Shown here piece after piece: positions 44,857-52,986 of a stretch of DNA of 64,000 nucleotides; the first letter of the stretch is position 1, and each line of letters begins with the position of its first letter. The position numbers and the translations under genes are program-made. Under the pieces are notes generated by a model, which saw only the letters and a program-made list of their open reading frames with translations, was not told where the DNA came from and ran no database searches. This DNA is from Flavihumibacter fluminis (GTDB lineage: Bacteria; Bacteroidota; Bacteroidia; Chitinophagales; Chitinophagaceae). The stretch lies in the NCBI RefSeq assembly GCF_021491375.1, contig NZ_JAKEVY010000002.1, positions 124,001 through 188,000 on the forward strand, given 5' to 3'.

Positions 44857-45312
44857 TTATTTTACAATTTGGACCGAGCGTTCATTTTGAGCTCTTAATC
44901 TCTTGCATAGAATCTTAATAAATCCCCTGGCAATCTCAGGCCTTGAGTCAATCAGTTCATAAAATGGCTCCTGGTTAATTCGGAACAGGGTGCAATCTGT
45001 TTTGCAGGTAGCACTAGCCGACCTGGTTTCGGCGTCGAGCAGGGATAATTCTCCGAATACCTCCTTTTCTCCCAATTCTGCCAGCCCTACGGAACCCTTA
45101 TGGATATTTATAACTCCCCTGTTTATTATAAACATGCAATCTCCAATTTCCCCTTCCCGGAATATGGTGGTGCCCTGCTCAAATTCTTCTTCTTCCATCA
45201 GAGGTGCCAGGTCTGCCAGAATATTTTCCGGAGTATCTCTGAATATTGGAAGGGATTTGAGTAATAATACCTTTTCAATCAACAATAACCGATCTCCTGT
45301 ATTCTGACTCAT
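44857..45312 (-). CDS. Cyclic-nucleotide-binding domain protein
   Basis: A 151-residue single-domain protein with no helix-turn-helix, membrane helix or kinase domain. The cNMP-binding beta-barrel is clear: FEQGTTIFREGEIGDCMFII, then the phosphate-binding cassette FGELSLLDAETRSASATC with the conserved glutamate and arginine, then the C-helix EIARGFIKILCKRLRAQNE. The intact cassette suggests it binds cAMP. It follows the translocase/HEAT gene by 9 bases. In related bacteria a cNMP domain can be fused to the end of such transporters, so this may be the separated regulatory subunit. The adenylate cyclase lies downstream on the same strand at 39031. Confidence 0.88.
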   Translation of the reverse strand: MSQNTGDRLLLIEKVLLLKSLPIFRDTPENILADLAPLMEEEEFEQGTTIFREGEIGDCMFIINRGVINIHKGSVGLAELGEKEVFGELSLLDAETRSASATCKTDCTLFRINQEPFYELIDSRPEIARGFIKILCKRLRAQNERSVQIVK

Positions 45313-45321
45313 ACTATTGAT

Positions 45322-48075
45322 TTATGCTAAAGCAAACGCTGCTGTTTCTTTAAGCAGACTGTTTTTTGAATGTAGAAATTTATCATAATTGCTGCTCTCT
45401 ACCGGAATTTCATATTTTCTGGATATATATAAAGTACAAGCAGTTGTCCAGTCGTGATAGCGGATTGGCTTTTCAGCTAATATGCGTTGCATTACTGTGT
45501 CAATTTTGCTAAAGTCACTATCCTTGTAAATAGCCCGAAGGGCATTACAGCGTTCTTCAATGCTGGAGTTTTCAAATAAAATACAGAAATATTTACTCAG
45601 TTCTTTCTTTACTGTCACTTCAATTATTTCCATTGCATTGGCAATGGTTTCTTTTTTATTTGCCAGTAAAGCATTTCTTGATTTTTGAATATTTTCCCGG
45701 TTGTATAATAAGCCAAACAAACACAACAAAAGCTCCCGAATTTCATTTAACTCAATTTGTATGGCCCCATATAATAAACTGCTCGGTTGGTTTTTGTCCT
45801 GCAACCCACGTTGCATAAATAATAATTCGGTTGCGTAAAATATATAGGCTTTGGTTAATTCTTCCAATTCAGAACGATTTGCAGGTGACGCTTTGAACTT
45901 ACTTCTGTATAGCGCTTTTATTAATGTCGGGTGATTGGAGGAAGGTTTTGTGATCAATGTTCCAAGAAAATTTCTTGCATCCTCGCCGCCAATTTGCCCC
46001 AGGACCTGCAGCAGCGGCACTTGCTGCGTTTCATCAAGCTGTTCTTTTAAAAAATAGGTTGAGATGGGTTTGACGGCTTGTTTCCCTGCTCTGAATAAGG
46101 CCGCTTTAACCTGTTTCTCGTAATGAGGAAATAGTTGTAAGCAAGTCTGAATGGTTTCGAAGGAAGCAGCTTTTCCAATAGCGTAAATGGCCATTTCAAC
46201 CAGGTTTGCTGATTTTTCTGTTTGAAGAAAAAGAGCCAGCAGGGGGTGATCATAATCGTCAGCTGCTGCTTTCAATATGCTCAATCCATACTGGCGGTTT
46301 GTTTCATCAGGTGATCGTAACAAGGAGGCAACCTGTTCTTCTGCAGTAAATCGTACTGCCCTGTTTTTATTCGATAACATACCACATAGCGCAGCTGCAT
46401 TTGCCGGATTGTTGGACTCCTGTAGAAAATCCGACAAGTCAGTATGTTTATGTGATAGTTTACTGATGGCATAAATCGCTTCCTCCCGTAGCTGGCTGGT
46501 TGCAGATTCATTCAGTAGTTGTTGGATCGCTGGTTTCAGCTGGTGAATTTCCTTTTGGCTGATTAACTGGATCGCATCCTTTTTTACCTGCACGGAGGGG
46601 TGCTCTAAAAACAGGGATAATAATTCAATGGATACCGGATTCTGTTTGCTTGCCACCATGGAGAGCACACTTAGGACTTCCTCTTCAGCTCCTGATTTGA
46701 TTTTGTCTTTTATCTTATTGATTGTTTCGGTATCGTTTAACGTAAATTCTTCCTGGCTGAAATACCGGCTGGATATGGTATTTACCAGCATATTCAAATA
46801 CTCCCTGTTCACATATACAATCCCTATGAGCCAGATGCCAGCAAGTGCCAGTAATGCAAAAGAGAGGGTCAGCAGGTCAATTGTTTGCTGAATATTAAAT
46901 AATAATAAGAGCAGGAGTCCACAGAAAAGCGTCGCAAATGGATCCATGATGCCTTTAATGATATTATGCGCCCTCATTCGTTCGTGAATGGGCAACGGCT
47001 GCATGATAGTGAGTAATACAGGAGAATTAATCGCTGTTCTTAATACATCTACAGCAATAGAGGATGCTCCAAATATGTAAAAGATAAATCGTTCGTCTGA
47101 ATTGAAAAAGGACAATCCTATTATAATAGATATTAATCCCACTAATAAAAAAGGCGTAATAAACAGCGACTTTTGAACACCCAGATTGGTAGTGAGCCTG
47201 CTTGTAATTACTGTCTTCGTGATCAGTGCTATAATTCGTAAGCCCGCCATGAACATGGCAATAAACCGGGCCAACTCAACATCATTTTTATAGGACTCCT
47301 TGATTTTTGCATAAAATCCGTAATTGATTAATATGATACAGGCAGATGCCAGTAGCGATATAATGGCAATTCTCCGAATGATCTTACTACTGATAAATGT
47401 CTGGTATAAATTTCTGATGGGATGGTGGCTATGATGGATGGTGTTATCTGAAGAATGATGCTCCTGTGATTGATCCAGCATTCCCATGATACGCCTGTAA
47501 AACGGAATGGATAACAACATGCTGATCACACCCAGAAATAAGAGGTTTAATGTTCCGGTATAGGGAACAAACAATAGCGCCAATGTATAACCGATAAACT
47601 TGGCTGGTATATCTCCTGAACTGACTACACCAAACAGGCGTTTGCTTTGCCGGATATTAAACAGCCTTGCAGCAATACCCCAGAACTCCAGGTTATTTAA
47701 GAGATAAAGTACATAAAACCAGGCCAGGCTGAAATAGTATAACCAGTTGTCAGTTATGGCAGTACTTCCAATTCGAACCAGCAACATGGTGCCCGCCATA
47801 AATAGTATGATGCCCTCATTAAACTTCCTGAATGGAATATGATGCTCCAGTACCGTATATGCAAATCCTGTAAACCATAATAAACCAGCAGACAAAACCA
47901 TTACCCATGGCAACTCATGTACCGGAAACTTTTCGAGGAATCGGGCAAATTCGGCAGTAAAGAAAAAAGAGATGCCCGCGCCCTGAAAAAATTGTAACCA
48001 GAACAATTGCTTTACTATTGGCCACTCCTGCTTTTGAATGTTGAGCAGATTCAGCCAAAATCGGTTGCTTTTCAT
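45322..48075 (-). CDS. ATP/ADP-translocase-like membrane protein with C-terminal HEAT repeats
   Basis: A 917-residue protein. The first half (about 15-440) has 11-12 hydrophobic helices with nucleotide-transporter (NTT)-like sequence: EWPIVKQLFWLQFFQGAG, RLFGVVSSGDIPAKFIGYTLA, and INSPVLLTIMQPLPIHERMRA. The second half (about 465-917) is soluble and made of HEAT-like helical pairs (for example EVLSVLSMVASKQNP, VQVKKDAIQLISQKEIHQ, REEAIYAISKLSH). Classical NTT proteins exchange ATP and ADP, but free-living bacteria carry divergent relatives of unknown substrate. It overlaps the upstream HD gene by 4 bases (ATGA) and is 9 bases from the cNMP-binding gene, so the three form one operon. Confidence 0.82.
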   Translation of the reverse strand: MKSNRFWLNLLNIQKQEWPIVKQLFWLQFFQGAGISFFFTAEFARFLEKFPVHELPWVMVLSAGLLWFTGFAYTVLEHHIPFRKFNEGIILFMAGTMLLVRIGSTAITDNWLYYFSLAWFYVLYLLNNLEFWGIAARLFNIRQSKRLFGVVSSGDIPAKFIGYTLALLFVPYTGTLNLLFLGVISMLLSIPFYRRIMGMLDQSQEHHSSDNTIHHSHHPIRNLYQTFISSKIIRRIAIISLLASACIILINYGFYAKIKESYKNDVELARFIAMFMAGLRIIALITKTVITSRLTTNLGVQKSLFITPFLLVGLISIIIGLSFFNSDERFIFYIFGASSIAVDVLRTAINSPVLLTIMQPLPIHERMRAHNIIKGIMDPFATLFCGLLLLLLFNIQQTIDLLTLSFALLALAGIWLIGIVYVNREYLNMLVNTISSRYFSQEEFTLNDTETINKIKDKIKSGAEEEVLSVLSMVASKQNPVSIELLSLFLEHPSVQVKKDAIQLISQKEIHQLKPAIQQLLNESATSQLREEAIYAISKLSHKHTDLSDFLQESNNPANAAALCGMLSNKNRAVRFTAEEQVASLLRSPDETNRQYGLSILKAAADDYDHPLLALFLQTEKSANLVEMAIYAIGKAASFETIQTCLQLFPHYEKQVKAALFRAGKQAVKPISTYFLKEQLDETQQVPLLQVLGQIGGEDARNFLGTLITKPSSNHPTLIKALYRSKFKASPANRSELEELTKAYIFYATELLFMQRGLQDKNQPSSLLYGAIQIELNEIRELLLCLFGLLYNRENIQKSRNALLANKKETIANAMEIIEVTVKKELSKYFCILFENSSIEERCNALRAIYKDSDFSKIDTVMQRILAEKPIRYHDWTTACTLYISRKYEIPVESSNYDKFLHSKNSLLKETAAFALA

Positions 48076-48689
48076 TTCCCGTCCCTGTTTTGTGATGCTT
48101 TTTCCTGGCTGTCTTTCAGGATTTGCAGATGCCTTAGTTTTCCGGGTTGTCGATTAGTTTGAGAACTTCTCGTGAAGTATTGATGCTTTTCAAAAAATGC
48201 AATCTGGATGGGATCCCATTCCTGTTCTGTTTTAATGATGCCGTATTCCAGGAACTCTTTCATCAGATGCTGGCTTATAGGAGGGAAATCTTCTCTTCCC
48301 AGGTAATCGAGGTCGGCATCACAAATAATTTCTTCCAATAAATTGGCCGGCGATTGCGGAATCCGGGTTGCCATGATCATGCCTTTTATGGATTCCAAGT
48401 CGTTAGTGCCAAGTGTTCCGTTACTAAAGTCATCCATTAATATTTCACAAGACCTCAGTTCATGTCCTCTGTAGGTATCCAGGAAACCGATATCATGGTA
48501 TAAGGCTGCAATCCGGAGTAACAATAACTGTTTTTCATTATTAATGCCCTCTTCTCCTGCAATTCGAACAGCTTGTTTTAATACATCTTTTGTGTGCTGC
48601 AGGTTGTGATAGGTTAATCGCTTATCCAGCCCTTTTTCAAGGCGTTGAATAATTGATTGTTCCAGGTCTCGAAAGCCAGACTCGGTCAT
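48072..48689 (-). CDS. HD-domain phosphohydrolase
   Basis: A 205-residue soluble protein. The metal-binding HD superfamily residues are present in order: histidine in YHNLQHTKDVL (about residue 26), the HD pair in ALYHDIGFLDTYRGHELRS (about 66), and an aspartate in CDADLDYLGR (about 108). HD proteins hydrolyse phosphate esters, including nucleotides and cyclic nucleotides. The substrate here is unknown, but the operon with a nucleotide-transporter-like protein and a cNMP-binding protein suggests a nucleotide. It ends overlapping the ATG of the transporter gene by 4 bases. Confidence 0.85.
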   Translation of the reverse strand: MTESGFRDLEQSIIQRLEKGLDKRLTYHNLQHTKDVLKQAVRIAGEEGINNEKQLLLLRIAALYHDIGFLDTYRGHELRSCEILMDDFSNGTLGTNDLESIKGMIMATRIPQSPANLLEEIICDADLDYLGREDFPPISQHLMKEFLEYGIIKTEQEWDPIQIAFFEKHQYFTRSSQTNRQPGKLRHLQILKDSQEKASQNRDGK

Positions 48690-48743
48690 GGGTTACCCGT
48701 TTAAAAGTGGGAAGGCTAGGAAAATTCAATAGAAATATAACAA

Positions 48744-48773
48744 AAAAGCCGCAGATGGTTGTCTGCGGCTTTT
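48744..48773 (-). terminator. Rho-independent terminator after dnaJ
   Basis: A perfect 12-base stem (AAAAGCCGCAGA, 48744-48755, with TCTGCGGCTTTT, 48762-48773) around a 6-base loop, with a T run when read on the minus strand. The stem is symmetrical, so it could also stop plus-strand transcripts. Confidence 0.88.
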
Positions 48774-48777
48774 ATTA

Positions 48778-49947
48778 TCAGGAGAAAATTTCTCTCACTT
48801 TGTCAAAGAAACTTCGTTCGTTCTTGTCTGGCTTGGGCTGGAAATTGTCTGACTGCTGCAGCTTCTCTATCATCGCCTTTTCTTCACTGGTCAGGTTCTG
48901 CGGGGTCCATACATTTACATGAATGAGCTGATCACCCTTTTCATAACTGTTTACCGCCGGGAATCCTTTTCCTTTTAATCTGAATATCTTTCCGCTCTGC
49001 GTTCCTGCCGGGATTTTGATTTTAGCCCTACCGTCTATCGTTGGTACTTCCACGTTAGCCCCAAATATGGCGTCCGGAATGGAGATGTATAAATCATACG
49101 CCACATTCAGTCCGTCGCGATGCAACTGGCTATGTGTTTCTTCTTCTATCAGTACAATCAGATCTCCTGGTGATCCACCACGTTCACCTGCATTTCCTTT
49201 TCCGGAAACATTGAGTTGCATTCCTTCCTGCACACCTGCCGGGATATCTATGGTTACAGTTTCTTCGCCATAAACCCTTCCTTCTCCTTTACAGCTTCCG
49301 CATTTCGCAGTGATGGCAGAACCTTCACCGTTACAGGTCGGACAGGTAGTTACGGTTTGCATTTGACCCAGGAAGGTGCTGGTCACTTTGCGAACCTGGC
49401 CAGATCCTCCACAGGTTCCGCAGGATTGAATACTGCTTTTATCCTTGGCGCCACTGCCTGAACAGGTAGAGCAGGATACGTATTTTTTTACCTTGATGCT
49501 CTTGGTTACACCTTTGGCAATTTCTTCGTAATTCAGCTTCAGCTTAACACGGAGATTACTTCCCCTGACACCCCTTGCTCTTTGTCCGCCACGTGCGCGA
49601 CCGCCAGCCTGACCGCCAAAGAAAGAACCGAAGATATCATCCCCAAAGATGTCGCCAAACTGGCTGAAGATATCATCCATGTTCATGTTGCCACCACCCC
49701 CGTAACCACGGGCGCCATTCCCTACACCGGCATGTCCATACCGATCATACTGCGCCCTTTTATCTGCATCGCTGAGCACTTCATAGGCTTCCGCGGCTTC
49801 CTTAAATTTTTCTTCCGCAGCTTTATCTCCGGGGTTACGGTCGGGGTGATACTGCATAGCCACTTTCCGGTAGGCTTTCTTGATCTCATCTGCGGAGGCT
49901 GTTTTAGCCACCCCCAATATTTCGTAATAATCTCTTTTTGCTGACAT
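48778..49947 (-). CDS. dnaJ: Chaperone protein DnaJ
   Basis: A 389-residue type I DnaJ. The J domain (1-70) has the HPD triad in [11 protein letters not shown], followed by a glycine/phenylalanine-rich region with [18 protein letters not shown]. The zinc region has four CxxCxGxG repeats ([32 protein letters not shown]), followed by the substrate-binding C-terminal domains with [13 protein letters not shown] and [10 protein letters not shown]. It delivers unfolded proteins to DnaK and stimulates its ATPase. It follows grpE by 8 bases; dnaK is not in the window. Confidence 0.97.
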   Translation of the reverse strand: MSAKRDYYEILGVAKTASADEIKKAYRKVAMQYHPDRNPGDKAAEEKFKEAAEAYEVLSDADKRAQYDRYGHAGVGNGARGYGGGGNMNMDDIFSQFGDIFGDDIFGSFFGGQAGGRARGGQRARGVRGSNLRVKLKLNYEEIAKGVTKSIKVKKYVSCSTCSGSGAKDKSSIQSCGTCGGSGQVRKVTSTFLGQMQTVTTCPTCNGEGSAITAKCGSCKGEGRVYGEETVTIDIPAGVQEGMQLNVSGKGNAGERGGSPGDLIVLIEEETHSQLHRDGLNVAYDLYISIPDAIFGANVEVPTIDGRAKIKIPAGTQSGKIFRLKGKGFPAVNSYEKGDQLIHVNVWTPQNLTSEEKAMIEKLQQSDNFQPKPDKNERSFFDKVREIFS

Positions 49948-49955
49948 GTGCTTTT

Positions 49956-50507
49956 TTATTTACCGACTACCACTTTGGCAAACCGGATAATCTTATCGTT
50001 CAGGTAATATCCTTTTTCCACTTCATCAATCACTTTTCCAACCCATTCCGGACTGGGTGCAGGTATCTCCGTAATGGCTTCATGCAGGTCGGGATTAAAT
50101 TCTGTTCCCTTCGCATTCATTGCTTTCAGCCCGCGACCCTGCAATACATTTCTGAGTTTGTTGAATATCAGGTTGGCTCCCTCCTTCAGGGCAGGCAGGT
50201 CTTCACTGCTCTCCATCTGTTTTTCAGCCCTTTCCATGTCATCCAGTACTTCCAGCAGCTGTCCGATTACCTCTTTCCCTGCCGTCTGGATCATTTCCAA
50301 ACGCTCCTTGGCCGTACGCTTTCTGAAATTGTCAAATTCAGCAGCCTGCCGAAGGTATTTGTCCTTCAAATCGGCCAGTTCAACTTCCAGTTTTTCAAAT
50401 TCACTGACTTCCTTTACCGGTTCGTTCAGATGCGTTGTTCCCGGAACATCGCTGTCGGAATTGATGTCCATTTCATTCTCGGTTGACTTGAATTCTTTTT
50501 CTTCCAT
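49956..50507 (-). CDS. grpE: Nucleotide exchange factor GrpE
   Basis: A 183-residue protein from ATG 50507, which opens [15 protein letters not shown], an acidic leader typical of GrpE; an upstream ATG at 50546 lies within the promoter region. A long coiled coil (about 45-100, [20 protein letters not shown]) is followed by [12 protein letters not shown], the signature region [11 protein letters not shown], and the C-terminal beta domain ending [18 protein letters not shown]. It releases ADP from DnaK. It is co-transcribed with dnaJ. No CIRCE (HrcA) element is seen upstream. Confidence 0.95.
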   Translation of the reverse strand: MEEKEFKSTENEMDINSDSDVPGTTHLNEPVKEVSEFEKLEVELADLKDKYLRQAAEFDNFRKRTAKERLEMIQTAGKEVIGQLLEVLDDMERAEKQMESSEDLPALKEGANLIFNKLRNVLQGRGLKAMNAKGTEFNPDLHEAITEIPAPSPEWVGKVIDEVEKGYYLNDKIIRFAKVVVGK

Positions 50508-50524
50508 ATCGTACAAATTGGCAG

Positions 50525-50532
50525 CAAACCTA
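50525..50532 (-). promoter_or_regulatory. Predicted -7 promoter box for grpE-dnaJ
   Basis: On the minus strand TAGGTTTG matches TAnnTTTG exactly and lies 17 bases before the chosen grpE start. A TTTG -33 element was not found at the usual distance. Confidence 0.45.
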
Positions 50533-50644
50533 GCATTTTCTGCCATTATTGGCGGGATAGCCCCCTGGCAGTTCAGCTGATTTGCCTTGTTTTTTGATCA
50601 TCCTAATGGGGCAATTTTTTTGCCATTGATGGAAATCGGGACAA

Positions 50645-50679
50645 TTTGTCCTATTCCTTCCTGTTCCATGCTACCTTTG
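50645..50679 (+). promoter_or_regulatory. Predicted promoter of the rRNA methyltransferase gene
   Basis: TTTG (50645-50648) and TACCTTTG (50672-50679) match both halves of the Bacteroidota promoter with a 23-base spacer, at the long end of the accepted range. The start codon at 50687 is 7 bases beyond the -7 box, so the transcript would have almost no leader. Confidence 0.5.
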
Positions 50680-50686
50680 CGCATCT

Positions 50687-51859
50687 ATGACGAATGTATA
50701 CCTCAAAAAGAAAGTCAGCAGGCGGATCGAAAATGGTCATCCCTGGGTATTTGCGAATGAAGTGGGCACAGTAGATGGCCCCCTGGATGGTGGAGATATT
50801 GTCAGTCTGTTTACCCACGATAAAAAATTCATCGGGAAAGGTTATGCCAATCCCAAATCCCAAATCCTGGTTCGGTTGCTGACCCGCAAAAAAGAGGAGG
50901 AGATCAATGATCAGTTTTTCTATAACCGGATTCAATCAGCCTGGGAATACCGCCAGAAAATAGGGTACACGGAGAACTGCCGCCTGATTTTTGGTGAGGC
51001 CGACTGGATGCCAGCCCTGATCATTGATAAGTTCAATGATTATTTTGTGCTGCAAACCCTGGCGCTCGGGATGGATAAATGGAAGCCGGCAATCGTAGCC
51101 GCCCTCCAGGCTATTTTTAAGCCCAAAGGCATTTATGAACGAAACGATGTTCCGGTGCGGGAACTGGAAGGACTACCACAAATCAAGGGCTTTTTATCCG
51201 ACCCCTTCGATACCAGGATCATCATTAATGAGAATGGGCTTAAGTTTTATGTGGATATTGAAAATGGACAAAAGACAGGTTATTTCCTCGACCAGCAGGA
51301 CAATCGCCGCGCCATCCAGCATATCGTAAAAGGGGCAGATGTGCTCGGAGCATTCACTTATACCGGTACGTTTGAGATTCATGCCGCCCATTATGGAGCT
51401 AAATCTGTATTGGGACTCGATATTTCCCCCTCCGCCGTAGAGCAGGCCAACCAGAATGCAGCATTGAATGGGTATGCAGACCGCTGCCGGTTTGAAGCAG
51501 TGAATGCATTTGATGTATTAAAAGCATGGGCAAAAGAAGGCCGCCAATACGATGTGGTGATGCTTGACCCGCCTGCCTTTACCAAAAGCAGGGAAACCAT
51601 CCAGAAAGCTATTACCGGGTACAAAGAGATCAATCTCAGGGGGATGAAACTGATCAAACCAGGAGGATTTCTCGTTACTACTTCCTGTACCAACCTGGTA
51701 CAGCCGGATCTCTTTCTGGAAATTATCCAGATGGCTGCCAAAGATGCCAAACGCACCCTCAGGCAGGTAGTTTACCAAACCCAGGCAAGTGACCATCCCA
51801 TTGTATGGGGACAGGAGAATACACATTATCTGAAGTTCCTGATTGTGCAGGTGGTGTAA
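50687..51859 (+). CDS. rlmI: Class I rRNA methyltransferase, RlmI-like (23S rRNA cytosine-5)
   Basis: A 390-residue protein. An N-terminal PUA domain (about 1-75, VSRRIENGHPWVFANEVG and GKGYANPKSQILVRL) is followed by a Rossmann methyltransferase domain (about 185-385). It has DVLGAFTYTGTFEIHAAHYGA (motif I region), VLGLDISPSAVEQA, the motif IV block DVVMLDPPAFTKSR, and the motif VI cysteine in LVTTSCTN. This combination is that of RlmI, which methylates a cytosine in 23S rRNA. The specific nucleotide is inferred from the family. It is a single gene with its own predicted promoter. Confidence 0.88.
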   Translation: MTNVYLKKKVSRRIENGHPWVFANEVGTVDGPLDGGDIVSLFTHDKKFIGKGYANPKSQILVRLLTRKKEEEINDQFFYNRIQSAWEYRQKIGYTENCRLIFGEADWMPALIIDKFNDYFVLQTLALGMDKWKPAIVAALQAIFKPKGIYERNDVPVRELEGLPQIKGFLSDPFDTRIIINENGLKFYVDIENGQKTGYFLDQQDNRRAIQHIVKGADVLGAFTYTGTFEIHAAHYGAKSVLGLDISPSAVEQANQNAALNGYADRCRFEAVNAFDVLKAWAKEGRQYDVVMLDPPAFTKSRETIQKAITGYKEINLRGMKLIKPGGFLVTTSCTNLVQPDLFLEIIQMAAKDAKRTLRQVVYQTQASDHPIVWGQENTHYLKFLIVQVV

Positions 51860-51910
51860 GCAGGGAGGAGGGAGGAAAGGAGGAATGGAAGAGGGAGGAA
51901 GGGAAGACCT

Positions 51911-51940
51911 TCTCACGTCTCACATCTGACGTCTCACTTT
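51911..51940 (-). repeat. Dispersed 30-bp repeat, minus-strand copy
   Basis: Read on the minus strand this segment differs at only two positions from the plus-strand stretch at 63035-63064. It lies in the convergent gap between the rRNA methyltransferase and the mini T9SS protein, beside a purine-rich GGAGG-type tract (51861-51905). Confidence 0.85.
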
Positions 51941-51943
51941 GTA

Positions 51944-52273
51944 TTATTTCGATACCTGAAAACGGCCGGTTTCAACAACCCGCCCGGTCTTATCTCTCAG
52001 CTGGAAGATATAAATCCCACGGTAATAATCACTGAGATCGATGGTTGTCTTGGGTTGAACCTCTTTCTGTTCAAATACTTTTTTTCCAAGGAAATTAAAG
52101 ACCTGAAAAGTAAAGGAGCGTTCTACTGACTTGCTGAAATCGAAAGTGATCTGAGTAACAGCGGGGTTGGGGTAAAAGCGAATTACCGGACGCTCAGCAG
52201 CAGGTTTGCCGGATTGGCAAAATCCAGTGCAGGCAATTAACAGACTTATGGATAGTGTAAAAAATATCCTCAT
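51944..52273 (-). CDS. Miniature secreted protein: signal peptide plus T9SS type A sorting domain only
   Basis: A 109-residue protein with a signal peptide (to near TGFCQ) and a spacer of about 10 residues. A complete type A T9SS sorting domain follows: IRFYPNPAVTQITFDF, FQVFNFLGKKVFEQ, TTIDLSDYYRGIYIFQLRD and the closing GRFQVSK. There is no cargo domain at all. Such domains normally sit at the end of large exported proteins and are removed or attached on export. A promoter was not clearly seen. It may be a surface peptide in its own right or a relic of a larger gene, although the frame and signal are intact. Confidence 0.85.
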   Translation of the reverse strand: MRIFFTLSISLLIACTGFCQSGKPAAERPVIRFYPNPAVTQITFDFSKSVERSFTFQVFNFLGKKVFEQKEVQPKTTIDLSDYYRGIYIFQLRDKTGRVVETGRFQVSK

Positions 52274-52346
52274 TCTCGATTCCGGGTTTCAGCGTTTTGC
52301 ACAAATTAAACCTAATTTTTCAAAGATACAATCCATGCCTGTTAAA

Positions 52347-52382
52347 ATAAAACAGGGGCAGAAACGTTGTCCTGCCCCTGGG
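52347..52382 (-). terminator. Rho-independent terminator after the peroxiredoxin gene
   Basis: CAGGGGCAG (52353-52361) pairs perfectly with CTGCCCCTG (52372-52380). On the minus strand the stem is followed by a T-rich run. The peroxiredoxin stop is at 52405. Confidence 0.8.
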
Positions 52383-52404
52383 GATATTTTTCCATAAAAC
52401 CTGC

Positions 52405-52872
52405 TTAGTTCAGGCGAGCCAGGGTAGCCTGGATGGCGTTGAAATCAGGCAGATCGGTTACTTTGTCCAGAATCTCGGCATATTGAATAATTCCTTCTTT
52501 ATCAATCACAAAGGCTGCTCTTTTGGAAACTCCTTTCATATCGAACACAAAATCCTGGATCAGGGAGTCATAACTGGCTGATGCTTCTTTGTTGAAATCG
52601 CTCAGCAAAGGAAAATTCAGCTGCTGCTCTTCCTTAAACTTTGCCAGGGTGAATACGGAATCCACGCTAATGCCATAAACCTGTGCATTGGTATTGTTAT
52701 ACTGGCTGATAGAGTCTCTTACTGTACACAATTCTGTGGTACATACACCGGTGAAGGCTTGCGGGAAGAACAGCAATACAATATTCTTGCCTTTCTGATC
52801 GGCAAGATTCACTTTGTTCTTTTCAGTGTCAAATAAACTAAAGAGAGGGGCAGGTTGTCCAACTTTGCTCAT
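52405..52872 (-). CDS. Peroxiredoxin (AhpC/TSA family, AhpE/BCP-like)
   Basis: A 155-residue cytoplasmic thioredoxin-fold protein. It opens KVGQPAPLFSLFDTEKN and has LLFFPQAFTGVCTTELCTVRD with the peroxidatic cysteine in the TxxC position (about residue 46) and a second cysteine five residues later. The catalytic arginine is in the GVSKRAAFVID block. The second cysteine is too close for a classical two-cysteine mechanism with a distant partner, so an AhpE- or BCP-like reduction route is likely. It detoxifies hydrogen peroxide and organic peroxides. It is a single gene with its own terminator. Confidence 0.92.
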   Translation of the reverse strand: MSKVGQPAPLFSLFDTEKNKVNLADQKGKNIVLLFFPQAFTGVCTTELCTVRDSISQYNNTNAQVYGISVDSVFTLAKFKEEQQLNFPLLSDFNKEASASYDSLIQDFVFDMKGVSKRAAFVIDKEGIIQYAEILDKVTDLPDFNAIQATLARLN

Positions 52873-52915
52873 AATTTTTTTTGGTTATAACAGTTTTATT
52901 GGAAAATTGTTAAAC

Positions 52916-52945
52916 AAAATCCCAGCCAATGGCCGGGATTTTTTT
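52916..52945 (-). terminator. Terminator of the M32-lipoprotein-PKD-PorP operon
   Basis: AAAATCCC (52916-52923) pairs with GGGATTTT (52935-52942), with an inner GCC/GGC pairing and one mismatch. It has A/T runs on both sides, so it can work in either direction. It follows the PorP/SprF stop at 52987 on the minus strand. Confidence 0.75.
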
Positions 52946-52986
52946 CTTCAGTCAATAACCAAAAATAGGTCTTACTGAGGGACAGA

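Noticed and set aside
50508-50686. Looked for a CIRCE/HrcA heat-shock operator before grpE-dnaJ
   Set aside because: No TTAGCACTC-N9-GAGTGCTAA inverted repeat is present in the gap.
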